Below are positions 1 to 12,107 of a stretch of 64,000 nucleotides of DNA, one piece after another. Origin of the DNA: Pseudoneurospora amorphoporcata (lineage: Eukaryota > Ascomycota > Sordariomycetes > Sordariales > Sordariaceae); NCBI GenBank assembly GCA_033297205.1, contig MU859072.1, positions 1 to 64,000 on the forward strand. The letters run 5' to 3'. A model generated the notes under the pieces. The model had not been told where the DNA came from. It was given only the letters and a program-made list of their open reading frames with translations, and made no database searches. Numbering within the stretch: the first letter of the stretch is position 1; each line of letters opens with the position of its first letter. A program made the position numbers and the translations under genes.

Positions 1-3000
1 AGGATTGTATAGAATTAGAAGGAGCAATGACTGGGCATTAGATAGCAATAAGAATCATTCATTTTGGTGGTCATTCCGCCCTGTTGTTGATGTTGGAAGT
101 TTGGTAGTGGTCATTTTGCGGGGCCATTTATTTCGTGGGCGGGGAGGCAGGGTTGGCTATGGCCAGTGAGTGAGTGGTAAGGCGGAGGGCAAGGAGTTGG
201 TTGTCTGGGCGTTTGCTTGTTTCTGTGAGCGTCTGGGGAGAGCCAGGCCAACACGAATTGATGGGAGTTTTATTGGCTTTTGTTACCCGTGCGGATGTTT
301 TCAACCGTTCCGTTAGTCCTCTTTTCATCACATGGACAAGAGTTTTTCTATGACTTCATATCGTAGACCTTCACGGCGCTGGTTCACTCACTGAGTGCAT
401 CCATTTATCGTACAATTTGTACATCGTATTCGCCAAGTCTGTCAGCACGTTGTACACCTCTGCCGGGGGAAAAAAAAGGTTAAATCTTGTGAACTCGCCG
501 TTAGTGCAGATCGGTGGCAGAAGGCAAGACTCTACAGAAGAGAGGCACTTACGCCGCTAAAAGATCATGGTTTTTTGTAGGCTGGAAGTATCACGCTAAC
601 CACTTTTCCCCCGGCAGAGGTGTACAACGTGCTGACAGACTTGGCGAATACGATATACAAATTATACGATAAATAGATGCAAGGTCCCTCGGTAGCGTGA
701 AGCGAGTATTAAAGGTTCTGTGAAGCTGTGTCTCGGCATGTCATAAACCTTGTTCATGCTGGTGGTGAAGCCGTCTTCTGTAGGTGAAAGATTAGGTACG
801 ACTTCGTTTTCCGTCATGTTCCGTACCCGGAAAGGTAGGCAGGAAAGTAGGCAGCAAAATTTCACCTTTGGGCATGGTGCTTGATTTCCATTTCATCCCG
901 TTGGTTCCCTAGCTGGCTACCGATTTTTGTGCCCCAAATGGGCTTGGATGATACACGTGTAGCTACGAGGTTGTATCGGGCATGGGGCCAAAGCTTTTGG
1001 GCGTTCTTTCCGGCGGACTGTTTGTGGGTGGACGTAGGGGGCACGTTGTCGTGCAACTGGTGGGCGCCATCTGATTGCAGGAACTGACATGGGTTGATGA
1101 CTGAGATCTGTGTAACGTGCTTGGAGCTGTCAAAGTTTGAAGTGGTGTGGTCAAGTTGCCGAGCCTATAAGGACAACAGACGCATCGAGGTCAAGAGAGT
1201 CGGGTTGGAAAAGAGCTGTAGTTTTGTGATGATGGCGGCGAGTATGCTCTAGATCCAGTCCTAGGAGGCTTCCAGCGCGTTCCTGGTTATCCTCGTGAAA
1301 GATTTTCAAAGCTATTGCCAGCGAGCCGTAGGTCAATGTCCAGATGGGACCTTGAAGCTTGTTGAGGGTCAAGGCCCTGTGCGAGATGCCGAGCACCCCA
1401 CTAGCGCATGGCTCTCAGACGGGCCAGATGTCCCGGATGATCGGACGACAACGGGGAGAGACTTGAGGGCTAATTGATCATTCTGACTGGACCAATGAAC
1501 GAGGGACTTTCACTGGGCGCTGGTTGGTTGTTGGGCATTCTGCGAGCTGCAGCCACAAAGCCAAATTGATGGCTGGAGTGTCAAATGGAAGTGCATGCAT
1601 CGGATGCTCTGCGCGTTGAGGTTGACGGCTGGGGAAGCTGCGAGCATGTGCCAGACCGGCGCAGCAAACATATTGCAGCAGCGAGCAGCAGGCGGGACCT
1701 GCAGCACCTCACTTTGTCGCTGACTTAGGTTGGCTGAGCGGTCTAGAACGACGATTTCAATCCTTTGGACCCTTTGCAGATGAACCAACTGACAAAATGC
1801 CGAAGACGGACGATGTCAAAAGACAATCAATGACGGTCGCAGTCGTGAGGATCAGATGGGATCAGATGCGCATCGTCGATATTAACTGGCACAAGTAAGG
1901 GATCACCGCGTTATGATGTTGAGACACACGCTGTGTGGCGAGTGGCACGTCATAAAAGCTTCTTTTCGGATTTTCAGGCACCGGATGGCACAGGATGGAC
2001 GACGGGAGACAGAACAGCTCAACCACTGTATGACGGTCCAAGATGGGGCATAAGCTCCTGCTAAGTATGGCTAAGCTGTGGAATAGGCCCTGTTAAGGAG
2101 CTACAGATGATCCACGTCTAAACCCCGCCCGGTTCGTTGACTTACGCTAGCAGATACAGCAGCGGGCACTATTGCTTGCTATCGATACGTAGCACGGCCG
2201 GGGCGCTTCGGTTCATCCTGCCAAGACCCCATCCATCTCATCCACATCTCAGATCTCCCTGGTCTCAACTCCCTCGTTTCTCCTTCCTCGGCTTCCTTTG
2301 TTTCGACCGTTGTTACACATGGTGACTTCCTGAGTGGGAACATCGTCGGGTAGACACGAGAAAATGTCAAGCTTCAATTCAATCCAATGTCGCGCTTGCG
2401 AGGTCAGCACCACACAACACCTCCAAGCTCACTACACACAATGATTCATTTCCCCCAGCATATCACTCTGCGGCTGCTCTCTCGCGCCCTCTCAATTGTA
2501 CGGAATGGTTTGCTTGACCGCACCCATGAAAGAATACATGCTGTAGGTACGCTCGCTCTTTTCAGCTCTCTCCCTACAAGCTCAGGTGCCTAGCAACCGC
2601 CGCTACTCCGGAAATGGGCCTGGATCCCGGTCCAGTCCCATCGTGTCAGCAGCTCCGTGTCAACACACTAGCTGCTGCGGCCATTGCTTCATGGGACGGT
2701 ATCATGGCCGGGGGTGTTCTCTCTCTCACGGTCTGGCCCCAGACTGACACATTGTAACCACGCACGGTACTAGGCACCTGCATTGGTGATGGACTGGATG
2801 GTCCTCTTTTACTTACTTTTTCACCTTTCTCTCTGTTTTTTCTTTTTTTTCCCTTACAGGCTTTTTCTTACATGGGCGCACTGTACGTGACATAACACCA
2901 TTATGTCCGCCACAGCCATCACTAGTAGCTCTGTCTAGCCAAAATGAGGTGATAACGATCGGGCAAAACCATCGTGAGGATTCCCTTCCCCGGTCCCCAA

Positions 3001-3529
3001 GAACTCGGCCTCCCCTCGTGCTTCCCAATATATCCTGCCGTTTCCCTGTGTCCCTTTGTCTGGACCCCTTCAACCTCTACTTCGAGTGAACGTTACCCAA
3101 CCCTCCCTTCACCCTCCCCCAATAGTATCACATACCCCCTCCGTGCTACGACCCCGACGCCTTCTTACTTTAGCCTGTCGGTCCCCAGCATCACAGGTCC
3201 TCCGATACCTGAACTCCCGACTTGTTCGGTCGCACATCAATATCAACTACAAGTGTTACCGGTATTCATCCGGACGGTTGGATCGTGTTCTCACCTCGAC
3301 CTCGACCCATCCCTTGTTTGGTGCCTGGCTGTCGCCTTTGTCTCCAACTCTTTGTTGACGCACCAGCCGGGACATCAAAGACACGGCACAACTTCGATTT
3401 CGGGAGGCCATTTATATCCCCTAGTCCCCGAGTCTAACGGCTGGACATTGACGCCAATACATATCCCGACGACATTTTACCAGTAGCAACTTGAACCACT
3501 TCGATCACTCTCACTCCCCAAACCTCAAC
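1..3529. other. Gene-poor left end; no supported CDS
   Basis: I see no coding region here. Open frames are short, overlap on both strands and resemble no family. The stretch holds the foldback element at 396-681. A pyrimidine-rich stretch at about 2.97-3.49 kb looks like promoter or 5' leader of the esterase at 3530; a 170-codon open frame in it has low-complexity Ser/Pro/Thr composition typical of chance CT-rich reading. Confidence 0.5.
396..681. mobile_element. MITE-like foldback element with 78-bp terminal inverted repeats
   Basis: Two arms (396-473 and 604-681) are inverted copies matching at 75 of 78 positions and separated by 130 bp of unrelated DNA. Each outer end begins TGCATC, and the outermost TGCA could be either a 4-bp target duplication or part of the repeat, because TGCA is palindromic. 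The element has no coding capacity, so it would be a non-autonomous DNA transposon (MITE). The three mismatches are all C in the left arm and T in the equivalent strand of the right arm, each followed by A, which fits RIP. The transposon superfamily cannot be named. Confidence 0.8.
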
Positions 3530-4430
3530 ATGATTATCCCATCTTTGAAGGCCCTTTTGATGGGTGAGTGTCTCCATGCTCTCCAATTCTGCCATGAACC
3601 ATCCCACTGACAATCTGCTTTCAGCCTTGTCCACCCCCTTGGCCAACCAGGGCGTAACAACCGACAACTTCGGCAATGGCGGCAAGGCGGTTGCTGCCCT
3701 CAGCAACGGGGTTGCCCTTCGCATCATGCCTCTTGGTGCCTCCATCACGTACGGCCAGGCATCGACCGACGGCAACGGTTACCGTAGCTCACTGCGCGAT
3801 GCCATCGTCAAGCTCGGCAACCCAGTGAACATGGTTGGCTCGCGTAAGCACGGAAGCATGGAGGACAACGAAGTCGAGGGGTGGCCAGGTTACAAGATCC
3901 ACCAGGTCCACGCAAAAGCCCGCACCGCGGTACCCGCCTACAAGCCTAACGTGGTTCTCATCAACGCCGGCACCAACGACGCGATAGGGAACGTCAACCT
4001 TTCCACTGTGGGCGACAGGATGGGCGCCATGATTGACGAAGTCTTCGCCGCCAGCCCGCGCGCCGTGGTTATCCTAAGCACGCTCATCATCAACACAGTA
4101 CCCACTAACGAGGAGCGCGTGGTGATCATCAACGACCAGTTCAGGGGTTTGGCGCAGCGGATGAGGGACGCCGGCAAACGGGTGATCCTAGTGGACATGC
4201 ATGACGCCTCCAAGGGCCCGATCCCATCCGACATGTTCGATACTACCCACCCTACTGATGTCGGGTATCGCAAGATGGCCAACATCTGGTACCAGGGTAT
4301 CGTGGAGGCCAGCAGCCTCAAGTGGCTTCAGGCGCCTGAGCCCGTTGGCGGCATGCCTGATAGCGGAGTGACTATGTCGACGAAAGTGAATAAGAAGGTT
4401 GGGAAGAGGGTGGAAGTGTTTGAGGCGTGA
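3530..4430 (+). CDS. Secreted SGNH/GDSL-type hydrolase (esterase, CE3-like)
   Basis: The product is a 279-residue extracellular SGNH hydrolase, probably an esterase acting on acylated carbohydrates or lipids; the substrate is inferred only. Exons are 3530-3563 and 3625-4430, with a GTGAGT donor and TTTCAG acceptor. Joining them gives a hydrophobic N-terminus (about residues 1-18, ending near Ala18) that reads as a signal peptide, so the first exon matters. Block I is the PLGASITYG segment with nucleophile Ser51, block III is AGTND, and block V is the D-x2-H pair in DTTHPTDVGY, giving a complete Ser/Asp/His set. The architecture matches fungal GDSL-like lipase/acylhydrolases related to carbohydrate esterase family 3. 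It stands alone with no linked pathway gene. Confidence 0.88.
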
Positions 4431-7017
4431 GACCACGACACCTGGAGGGAAACGAAAAGGAAATAAAAAGGAAGAAGAACCAAGATTAGAATGGGCAGGT
4501 TTGCATGGCTGGCGGAGCCTGATGTTACGGAGCGATTTCGCGATTCCTCTTTGTTTTATGTTTTACGATTTTTGACGTTATACCCCTTTTGTGTTTTGTT
4601 CTCGGCGCAGGCGGATGGGTAGCGGGTCTTTTTGGAATGGCTTGGTGTTGACAGCGACAAGGGGACTATAAAATGGAGGACGTTTGTTTTGTTGAGATTA
4701 TGGCGTTTCTGGATGACTTGATAGTTGAGCTTGGGTGCTATAGATGACAATGAAGAGAGCGAACAACAGAAGATTACCATACACACTACCTTATTTCCCC
4801 TCGTCGAAAGTGATGTGAAAGTGAGGTGCAATGATAACTGTCTGAGCATTCATCGTCGCGAATCTCCCGTGAATGGCCTGAGGCTCGAGTCTCAGTCTAA
4901 TCCAGACATTCTTATCTCAACGTTGGTCGTATCGGAGGTTATCGGGAAGTCCATAATTGTGATGCCGGGCTCTTAGGGAAGGCTCTGCTCTCTCAATCGC
5001 TCCTTCTTATGTTATATTCGACAGCTAGTCTGGGGAAGGTGCGGCCGACGGTCTGAGTCGTCACTTCCCAATCAAGTCGTGCTGTTGTCCACTCTATACT
5101 GAGTCCAACGAGCGCGTCGAGTTCCATCTACTCAACGGAAATTGGAACCCGACGCTGGCCGAAGAGCTCCGAGTCCGGGCAGCGGGGCCGGATCAATCCC
5201 ATGGTGTCGTCTGACACTCGTAAACTCGGCGTTTTTTTTTTTTCGCCGGCATCTAACAAACATCACTTTGGAGATAATTGATGTCTTTGGAGCTGTAAAT
5301 GTGATGACGTTCCTGATTCTTTTTGCATGGAGAAGGCTGTCCGGTATGTAAGTCTAGTGTATGTTCGGTGGTAAAATCGGTGGTTCATGATTCGTGTTCT
5401 GCGGTCGCGTCCCGGTGCGAGAATGATACAGAGTGCATCTAGTTGCGGACCTTGTGGTAATAATAAGGAGATACGCTATGGTAGGTCATGTGGTAGATGA
5501 CAAGATGAAAGTTCAAAGAAAAACAAAAGAAGCGGAGAGTCGCCCAGCTCAAGTTTAAGCTTTTACGAAGGGAAACGAACAAAATTCAAGCTTCGCAACC
5601 TGGAAAGCCATGTGCCTTTTGCATTTTGCCATGTGTCTCACTTTGCATCGATGCCGTTCGATTGGTTGAGTCAGGTGTTGTTATGTAGGGGTCGGAAAGC
5701 TTGGTATCTTGGTACTTTCTTGGCTCGCGAATTGCTTCGCTCCGGCATCCGATATCCGATCCGGTCGTGCCGGTCTGCCTAAGCAGACCTTGGAAACATA
5801 AATACTTACAAATCTCTACCACCAATGTGGTTATCCTGACCTTGAAAGGATGTAGCCGTCTTGGCTTTTGTTATGTTTAGATGACTGACCGACTATTCAA
5901 CTACCTGCTAACCTAAGTTCGAGTGCACCGGGCAGACCGTTCCCGTCAAGGAAGAAGAACAAAGGAAACTGAACGCTGGGCGAACTCTTGCAGCTCAGCC
6001 TCAGATCGTATATGTACTGGCCATGTCTATCAAACTCACTGATGTTCCATCAAAGAATGGTCTCCATAACGATGGGGAGTACTCTAACACTGTCGACTTC
6101 CCTGCCTCTACATCAAGTCACAACCAACTACCATCTCCGAAGGGAAGTCGATCTAAACCAGCTAAAAGAAGGAGAGTGTAAGATTGCCATGTGGCAAGCC
6201 CCTACCCATTCTCAAAAACGATCACTGATACAGTACAGTACACTCCACAAGACATGGGATCGTGAAACGTACCACAAACCAGCTTCATACAAGACTTCTT
6301 TCCATTTTCGTACTTACTTCACCTACGTACCACCAAATCTACTCTTACTGACTTCTCCTTCTTCTTCTCGAAGCACATGTCCTGGTATTGCCCACCTCAC
6401 AATGACACGCCTTGTGTAGCTTCTCACCTAGGACTTGACTGGTCAAACCCTGGGCCCCACCTCTCTGGTACAAAGGGACCCTTTTTTGTACTACCGGAAC
6501 AAGATGGGGGAAATTGAACCCATGTTACCTACAATGAGCGGGGACAAGTGCATTCCAGAAGGACTCTGCCTGGGAGACAAGCATCGAGAATGGTGACACA
6601 AACATTCAGCAAGCGTTTGGGTGCACATGGTTCAAGATTCTGGCCAAGAAACCAAACAGAAACAGCCCAAATTTCGTCCACGCTGTCAAGGGAAAGAAGA
6701 ACAAAAAAAAAAGCTATAATTTCTAAATTTCCATGAAAAAGTTCATGTCTTGAGGTTGCAAACAACAAACAAATACCGCTTTGGAGGCAAGTGAACTCAC
6801 GTTGACTCTCTATCAAGTTCGACACTCAACACAGCTCTCAATATAGGTAGGTGGTGGGTCATTCCTCAGTTCACAGGGGTATAATACGAAACGGACATAT
6901 GTATAACAACTGTCTCTGAATCGAAAGGTCATGTTATCGCCGCGCAACAAGAACCAAAAAGAAAATAGAAGACAAGGAGAGAGGTTCATGAGCCAAATAT
7001 TATCAAAAAAGAGAATT
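4431..7017. other. Intergenic, no gene seen
   Basis: This 2.6-kb stretch between the esterase and the tRNA gene has only short, overlapping frames on both strands without recognisable motifs or a convincing splice-linked exon set. The first ~150 bases are probably esterase 3' UTR. I see no RNA gene or strong repeat. Confidence 0.5.
7005..7010 (-). terminator. Pol III T6 terminator of tRNA-Ala
   Basis: Six consecutive T on the minus strand, starting 8 bases past the discriminator base of the tRNA gene, form a standard RNA polymerase III terminator. Confidence 0.8.
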
Positions 7018-7102
7018 TGGACGAGCTGGGAATCGAACCCAGGACCTTTCGCATACAGATGAGTATGCTAAGCGAACGCTCTACCAACTGAGCCACACGC
7101 CC
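7018..7102 (-). tRNA. tRNA-Ala (anticodon AGC) with a 12-nt intron
   Basis: On the minus strand the 85-nt gene folds as a cloverleaf. The D arm is GCTC/GAGC, the anticodon stem is TTCGC/GCGAA, and the T arm is CTGGG-TTCGATT-CCCAG with a B-box GGTTCGATTCC. The discriminator is A. The anticodon loop is TTAGCA followed, after 12 intron nucleotides, by T, which places AGC at positions 34-36 and the intron at the canonical site after position 37. The acceptor stem carries G3-U70, the identity element for alanyl-tRNA synthetase, which supports the Ala assignment. One T-T mismatch sits at pair 6-67. CCA is not encoded. Confidence 0.95.
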
Positions 7103-7803
7103 GTGAAGTGATGATGATGATAATTTGTTGAGTTTATGAGGCGGAATGAGGAAAAAATGGACCAAACTGGTGCTTGAACCAGTGGTTCATTGGTTTGGTG
7201 AATGAAAGAAGAAGCCAAGAGGGCCCAGCTAGATACCGACGACTGAACACGGGTGACCCATGATTTTGAGTGGGGATGGACAATACTCGAGACGGAAAAA
7301 CGGTTCTAGAAAGAACAAGCGAGTGATTGTAAACATGTAGTTTAATTTCTTCGTCTCCTAGTGTGCTGAAATGAGGATATCATGGTCTCATATGACAGAT
7401 ACCGAAAAGTAGGTTGGTCCAGAAGTGTAACCTAACAACACGTCCATCCTCCTCATCCTAACGCCCCACCGCTCGTTGAGAAACAAAAAGCAAAATGAAT
7501 ATGTAAAAGAGAAAAAGAAGTCCAACGCCTTAGCCCCCCACGCTTAACCATGCAACGCTTTTCCCCAGATATTTTCGACAAAATGATGATGATGAGCGTT
7601 CTCAAAGGAACGTACGAAGCAAATATGAGAGTGATGAAATCGGTAGTCGTGACAGATGTGGTGACGGAGTTTGGATGCCGAGAAAGTAACCGATATTTCG
7701 AGCAATGACGTCGGCGTTGAGGACGGTAGTATTGCCAAAAGCACTACCGAAAGCACTTGACGATCCAGCCGAAAGCAGTTGATATTGACTGCTCTTGGCC
7801 ACC
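7103..7803. other. Intergenic between tRNA-Ala and the Cys-rich gene
   Basis: No CDS. An imperfect inverted repeat at about 7163-7201 (CCAAAC paired with GTTTGG, with an inner GAACCA/TGGTTC) could form a small cruciform just upstream of the tRNA. The part near 7800 is probably the 3' UTR of the minus-strand gene. Confidence 0.4.
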
Positions 7804-8481
7804 TTAACAAGAGTCGCTAACGACGGACTCGGAGTCGATGGTGTCCTCACTCGAGAAACTAGCTTGACTAGAGGTGCCGAAACAAACTGTTAGCTTACCC
7901 ATCCAATCAATGCACCAGACCGGACAAAAGACACCGAAGACAGCAAGAACTTACGATAACTGACTCCACCCCTTCTTCGAACTCGCCCTCGCAATCGCTT
8001 CCTCAGCAGCAACAACATGCGGCAACCACGGCTCGGCGCCCGCCTCCCAAACCCTCCAGGCCGCCTCCTGGACTTTAGTCGAATCGGTCAAGTCGTCCAC
8101 AGCGGGGTCGTTGCGGAAGTACAGGAAGATGCGGCCAAATTGGTCGTAAATAGCCTGTAGCGTCGGCTTCTCGCACTTGCATTCGACGTTCTTGACGAGG
8201 ATCGAGAGGACGCTGTGCACCTCCGAGCACGTGTTGCAGACCCAGTTGCAAGGGAACGAGTGCGGAATCACCTCCCTCCCGCGTGAGTCGAGCTGGGGGC
8301 AGTCGGTGCAGTAGCCGTGGGTGCAACTTTCGGAGATGCACTGCTGGTCGTGAGATGAGCCTTCTTCGTTGCATCTGCAGCAGGCTCGGGAACGCGCGGT
8401 GAAGAAGCTGGTGGGCTTGATATGGCTGGCCGGCATTGGGGCAGCCTCAACCGGGGTGGGCTTTTCCATTGTTTGAGCCAT
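7804..8481 (-). CDS. Cys-rich putative zinc-binding protein, function unknown
   Basis: I do not recognise this gene by name. The model has exons 8481-7955 and 7867-7804 joined by an 87-nt GTAAGT...CTCTAG intron, giving 196 residues. The ATG at 8481 is the only ATG-type start near the open frame and lies in good context. Cysteines cluster at 34, 35, 37, 48, 53, 58, 61, 78, 82, 85, 101 and 103, including CxxC pairs (58/61, 82/85) and CxC pairs (35/37, 101/103), consistent with two or more zinc sites. The pattern resembles the zinc-ribbon/RING-like proteins common in Pezizomycotina. Residues after 110 look helical, and the second exon adds a Ser/Asp/Glu-rich tail. No catalytic residue is evident. 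Confidence 0.72.
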
Positions 8482-11341
8482 GATTATTCGGGGTAGGTTG
8501 ACGATGATGTTTGATAGATTCGCTTGGAGGTAAGATCGTTGTCCGAGCAGCGAGGTGGACGATGTCGTGCTTTGAGGAAGTTGGAAGAAGAGCAGCGGAA
8601 TTTGCCAGGTCAGAGATAAATAGCTGAGCCGATGTTGTTTGCCGTGGGGACCGTTGAAGGTTTGGTTTGACAACTTGAACGTGAAGGGTGTCTACCGATA
8701 AGGTGCGTGATGTTTGAAAGTTGGATAAGGTTCAGAAGGGGGTGGTCAACAAGGTTCGTGGTCGCCAAGGGCTAGTAATGCGTGGGGTATCAAGGTTGCA
8801 ATGGTCGCTGTTGAGAGCTTTATCCAAAGACGGCAAGTAAGACGGGTAGAGACAGGTAGTATAAGAGGAAACAACTTTGAGCAGAGCCATGACGGAGGAG
8901 GGACGACACTTTGTTTTCAGAGATTTTATATCACCTCATGGAGTCGAGCAATTGGCCGAGGCAGATCCCGCCGGCGGAGTGCTGTTGTCACCGAGATGCA
9001 AGCTTGGAGGCGCCCCAGTTGCTCCAGGAGAGCCCAGCACGCCAAAGCCTAGCTGCACCCACTGAGGCGCGTCAGTTCCGTGGCGATCCGCCGCGATGCT
9101 ATCCTGATCCCAGCAGCTGAGATGCGATTTGGCGATACAGAGTCGCCCTGAAACGACCCTTTGCATTCTTCCACCACATCGTAATCTTCTGTTGAGAAAC
9201 TGCAGGGTAGTCACATGAGCATGAAAAACTGGTTCCCCGGTTTGACAAGGACGCCATGGATTTGTGCCCATAACCCTTGAACCTCTCACGCCTCTTACGC
9301 CTCTCACCTCAACACCCATCATCAGTGACAGACTGGCAGTATGCCTTTCCGGACTTCCCCTTTCGTGGTCCGGGCGTGATGGGTATCGTCACTCTGAAAA
9401 AGGATGGACGATTTTCTAGATGAATGACACTGGATGGGTACTACCCACGCATGCCAGACATGGCAGCCCTTTGAAGTATGTAGAGGTATCGGTCCAGCTG
9501 CATCGATCCTGCTGCAGCCATTAGCTCACGATCTAGTAAGATAAATGTAACCCGTTTTGCAGACACCCTTTCACATATGGCGGCACTTGCCATGGAGATA
9601 TCATCTCAGCCTTTCACACTGGAGGTGTGTCCGATGAATTATCCGAATCTGGGGTCAAAAGGACACAACGTCGCGATATCAAAAAGCACAAAGGCCCGGC
9701 GTAATGAGCTGAGAACGCAGTGTTATTGTGTCGAAGTGTACCTATGTAGACCCCCAACTTTGAACCAAACTTGTGTCATGATCGGCGGTCCCAAGGCGAG
9801 GAGAGAGACAAAGACCGAACTCTAGCTTCGGAAGATCCCCACTTGATGGGCCTAAAGAATTCCTGGGCCGTGACGGCATGTGTGCATCCGCAAAACTCCG
9901 GATGCATGCACGCAAGACAATTCCATCGGAGGTTGACACGTTCAGTCTTGACCAAAAAGGGTTGAAGATATGTGCCTACATCAAAGATAGCAGAATGACG
10001 ATAACATGGATGAATCGTGTCTACGGTAGGCATTTGGAACCGACTCCAAGAACCACTATTCGTTTTACACTAGTGGCGGACTGATATGGTGCTGAAGTTG
10101 CCACTGGATCTGACCGTTATCGACCGAACGGCAATTCGTCGAACTGACGTTTGCTCGGTTGATTGCTTCGAGGTGGAGAGGAGATTCGGTAGAAAAAAGT
10201 TGTTGGGAATTTTGGCTTCACGTTTCGTTTCGCGGATTGTTGTTGAGGAAATGGACGGGGAACGAGAAAAAGATTGCAAAACATGTGAGGGGAAGAAAGC
10301 CCAGGCCATGATCCACTCACTATTCATGCTTAAATCTTCGCTAATGATAGGCGGCGACGACAGCGGCAGGGCTGCCCGACAGGACCCCACACAGCGAAGC
10401 GAACCATCTCCACAACACAACAGCTGCTCCAATATCCCCGCAGTCCGTTGACACATGCCATCGTGGAGTGCGGGGAGAGGTGGAAAGCCTCAACGTCAAC
10501 CTTCACTCACAGTTACATCCGACAGCCAAGTGTCTTCGGTACCTTATCGAAGAAAGGAACCGGCAGCAAGCACGATATATTCATCCATATCGCCGAGCTA
10601 TCCAGACATTTCAGTCAACGGAGCGGGAGAGGTGTATGCCCGACGGGATGAACGACACTCGTGACTTCTTGGCGCTCGTCGCAACCCAAGAAGATCACGG
10701 TCTCGAGAACATCAAGGCGTAACCCCTTAAGACGACAGCCCGCGCGCAAGAGTCCCGCGACATGGTATTGTATCAAACCTCATCTCAATTAACCTCCTGA
10801 ATCCGTGGCAGTTCAGATGTAGACCTACGCAACCTGTAACTTCCCCAAGGGAAGGGTAAACTTTGGGCGACTGGTCGAAACATGGGAGAACCGCACCGCG
10901 GTGACAGACAGCCTCTTCACGTCCTTAACAGAGGTAGGCAAACTATCGGACTAGAATACGGACGGGAGACAAGAAAAGCCAACATGTCGCAGAATATCTC
11001 CAATCTCTTCAAAACAGTAACACAAGCAATGACCGTTCAATCACCCCAGGTACCATGTCGTCTCATCCTCGACGATCAGGGGAAATGCTTCCTTTTCGAA
11101 CCCATTTCATAAAGACGATCACCATAAATTTCCCTTGAAGATCTCTTTTATCGCATCTTCCTCCCGTCTTCCATCCTTCGACACGTCTGCTTCCAAACTG
11201 CCTTCCTTAGCTGCGCTCGCGTACCCTTCCATTCTCCGGGTCCGGCTACCCCCTTGTGCATCTGCAAACTTTCCTACCACTTCAAAAACAACCACCCACT
11301 CAGCACGCTTGCAAACCTTCCCAGCAGCCAGCCCTATCAAA
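8482..11341. other. Intergenic, no gene seen
   Basis: About 2.9 kb with only short open frames that lie opposite or over one another. A small hairpin (GCATCCG...CGGATGC) sits near 9884-9906. The CT-rich last ~220 bases look like leader of the gene at 11342. Nothing else can be supported. Confidence 0.45.
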
Positions 11342-11614
11342 ATGCACACAACCCGGTTATTCCTTTCCCTCCTCCGCATGGTATTCACCGTAACCGCCCT
11401 CCCCTTGAACATCAACTTGGGCGCTTACTCTCCTGCCATGGTAGTCGGTGACGGGGCCATCTCTTTCAAGGAGGGCGAGGAGGGAGCGGCAGCAGGAGAT
11501 GTGGCAAAGGCGGAAAATCTGATACAGACTCTTCAAGGAGGTTCAGCTTCACGGGGTATAACGACCGAGGTAGGTCTTTTTATTATCATCGTGGTTGTGA
11601 TATATCATCTTTGA
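11342..11614 (+). CDS. Small secreted protein, 3' end unresolved
   Basis: The ATG at 11342 opens a hydrophobic segment of about 18 residues ending in Ala, a likely signal peptide, followed by PLNINLGAYSPAMVVGDG, then an acidic, Ala/Gly-rich stretch ending SASRGITTE. From family knowledge, short secreted proteins with this type of start occur in Sordariomycetes; their function is unknown. After GAG at 11569 a donor-like GTAGGT appears. No convincing acceptor plus continuing exon was found in the next ~400 bases, so the frame is given to its first stop, which adds a hydrophobic end. Either the second exon was missed or the gene is truncated here. CDS status is moderate and the C-terminus is doubtful. 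Confidence 0.5.
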   Translation: MHTTRLFLSLLRMVFTVTALPLNINLGAYSPAMVVGDGAISFKEGEEGAAAGDVAKAENLIQTLQGGSASRGITTEVGLFIIIVVVIYHL

Positions 11615-12107
11615 GGATTGTTTTGTGTTGCTCACACGCCTCTGCTGGAGTGATCATGCCTCGAACGATAATGCTTTGTCGAACGAGTAACGAAACACGA
11701 GAATAGCATCGCCGGAAGGGTTGGGATAACGGGCTTGGAATTGTTATGAGCTGGAACTCACTTCGCATCATGAACTATATTGGATATACTCATGCTCACC
11801 AACGTCGCATACTTGGGGTATATTTCATCATCATCACTACGCCTCTCCAAAACACAGGCGCCACGGGGAATCTAATTCGGAACGGTGAATTTAAGCTTGT
11901 TTTGCTGTATTTGACGTCGATTTTTGCCTCCCTAAGGGCATGCGACGTGAATGAACTTGTGTCCTCGAGTCTAGCTATGCTCGACATATGCTCGTCTACA
12001 TATTACGTAACGCCTGTCTGGGGGTTTAAATATAAGAATCCTAAGATAAGAACGCTCGCTTGCTCCAAATGAATCCTCTTGTCATGCAAAGACAAAACCC
12101 CAGCCGA
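11615..12107. other. Spacer between converging genes
   Basis: No CDS is evident. The stretch may hold the 3' part of the small secreted protein gene and the 3' UTR of BRF1, which converge here. Confidence 0.4.

Noticed and set aside
395..580. 61-codon frame within the foldback element
   Set aside because: Half of it is inverted-repeat arm and it ends in unrelated spacer; no protein signature.
2974..3486. 170-codon open frame upstream of the esterase
   Set aside because: CT-rich leader sequence read as Ser/Pro/Thr; two other frames are open over the same bases and no domain is recognisable.
6500..6545. Possible tRNA-like B box (GGTTCAATTTC on the minus strand)
   Set aside because: The T stem pairs poorly and no acceptor or D arm can be folded around it.
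9884..9906. Small hairpin GCATCCG...CGGATGC
   Set aside because: A seven-base stem without T run or neighbouring gene; expected by chance in intergenic DNA of this length.
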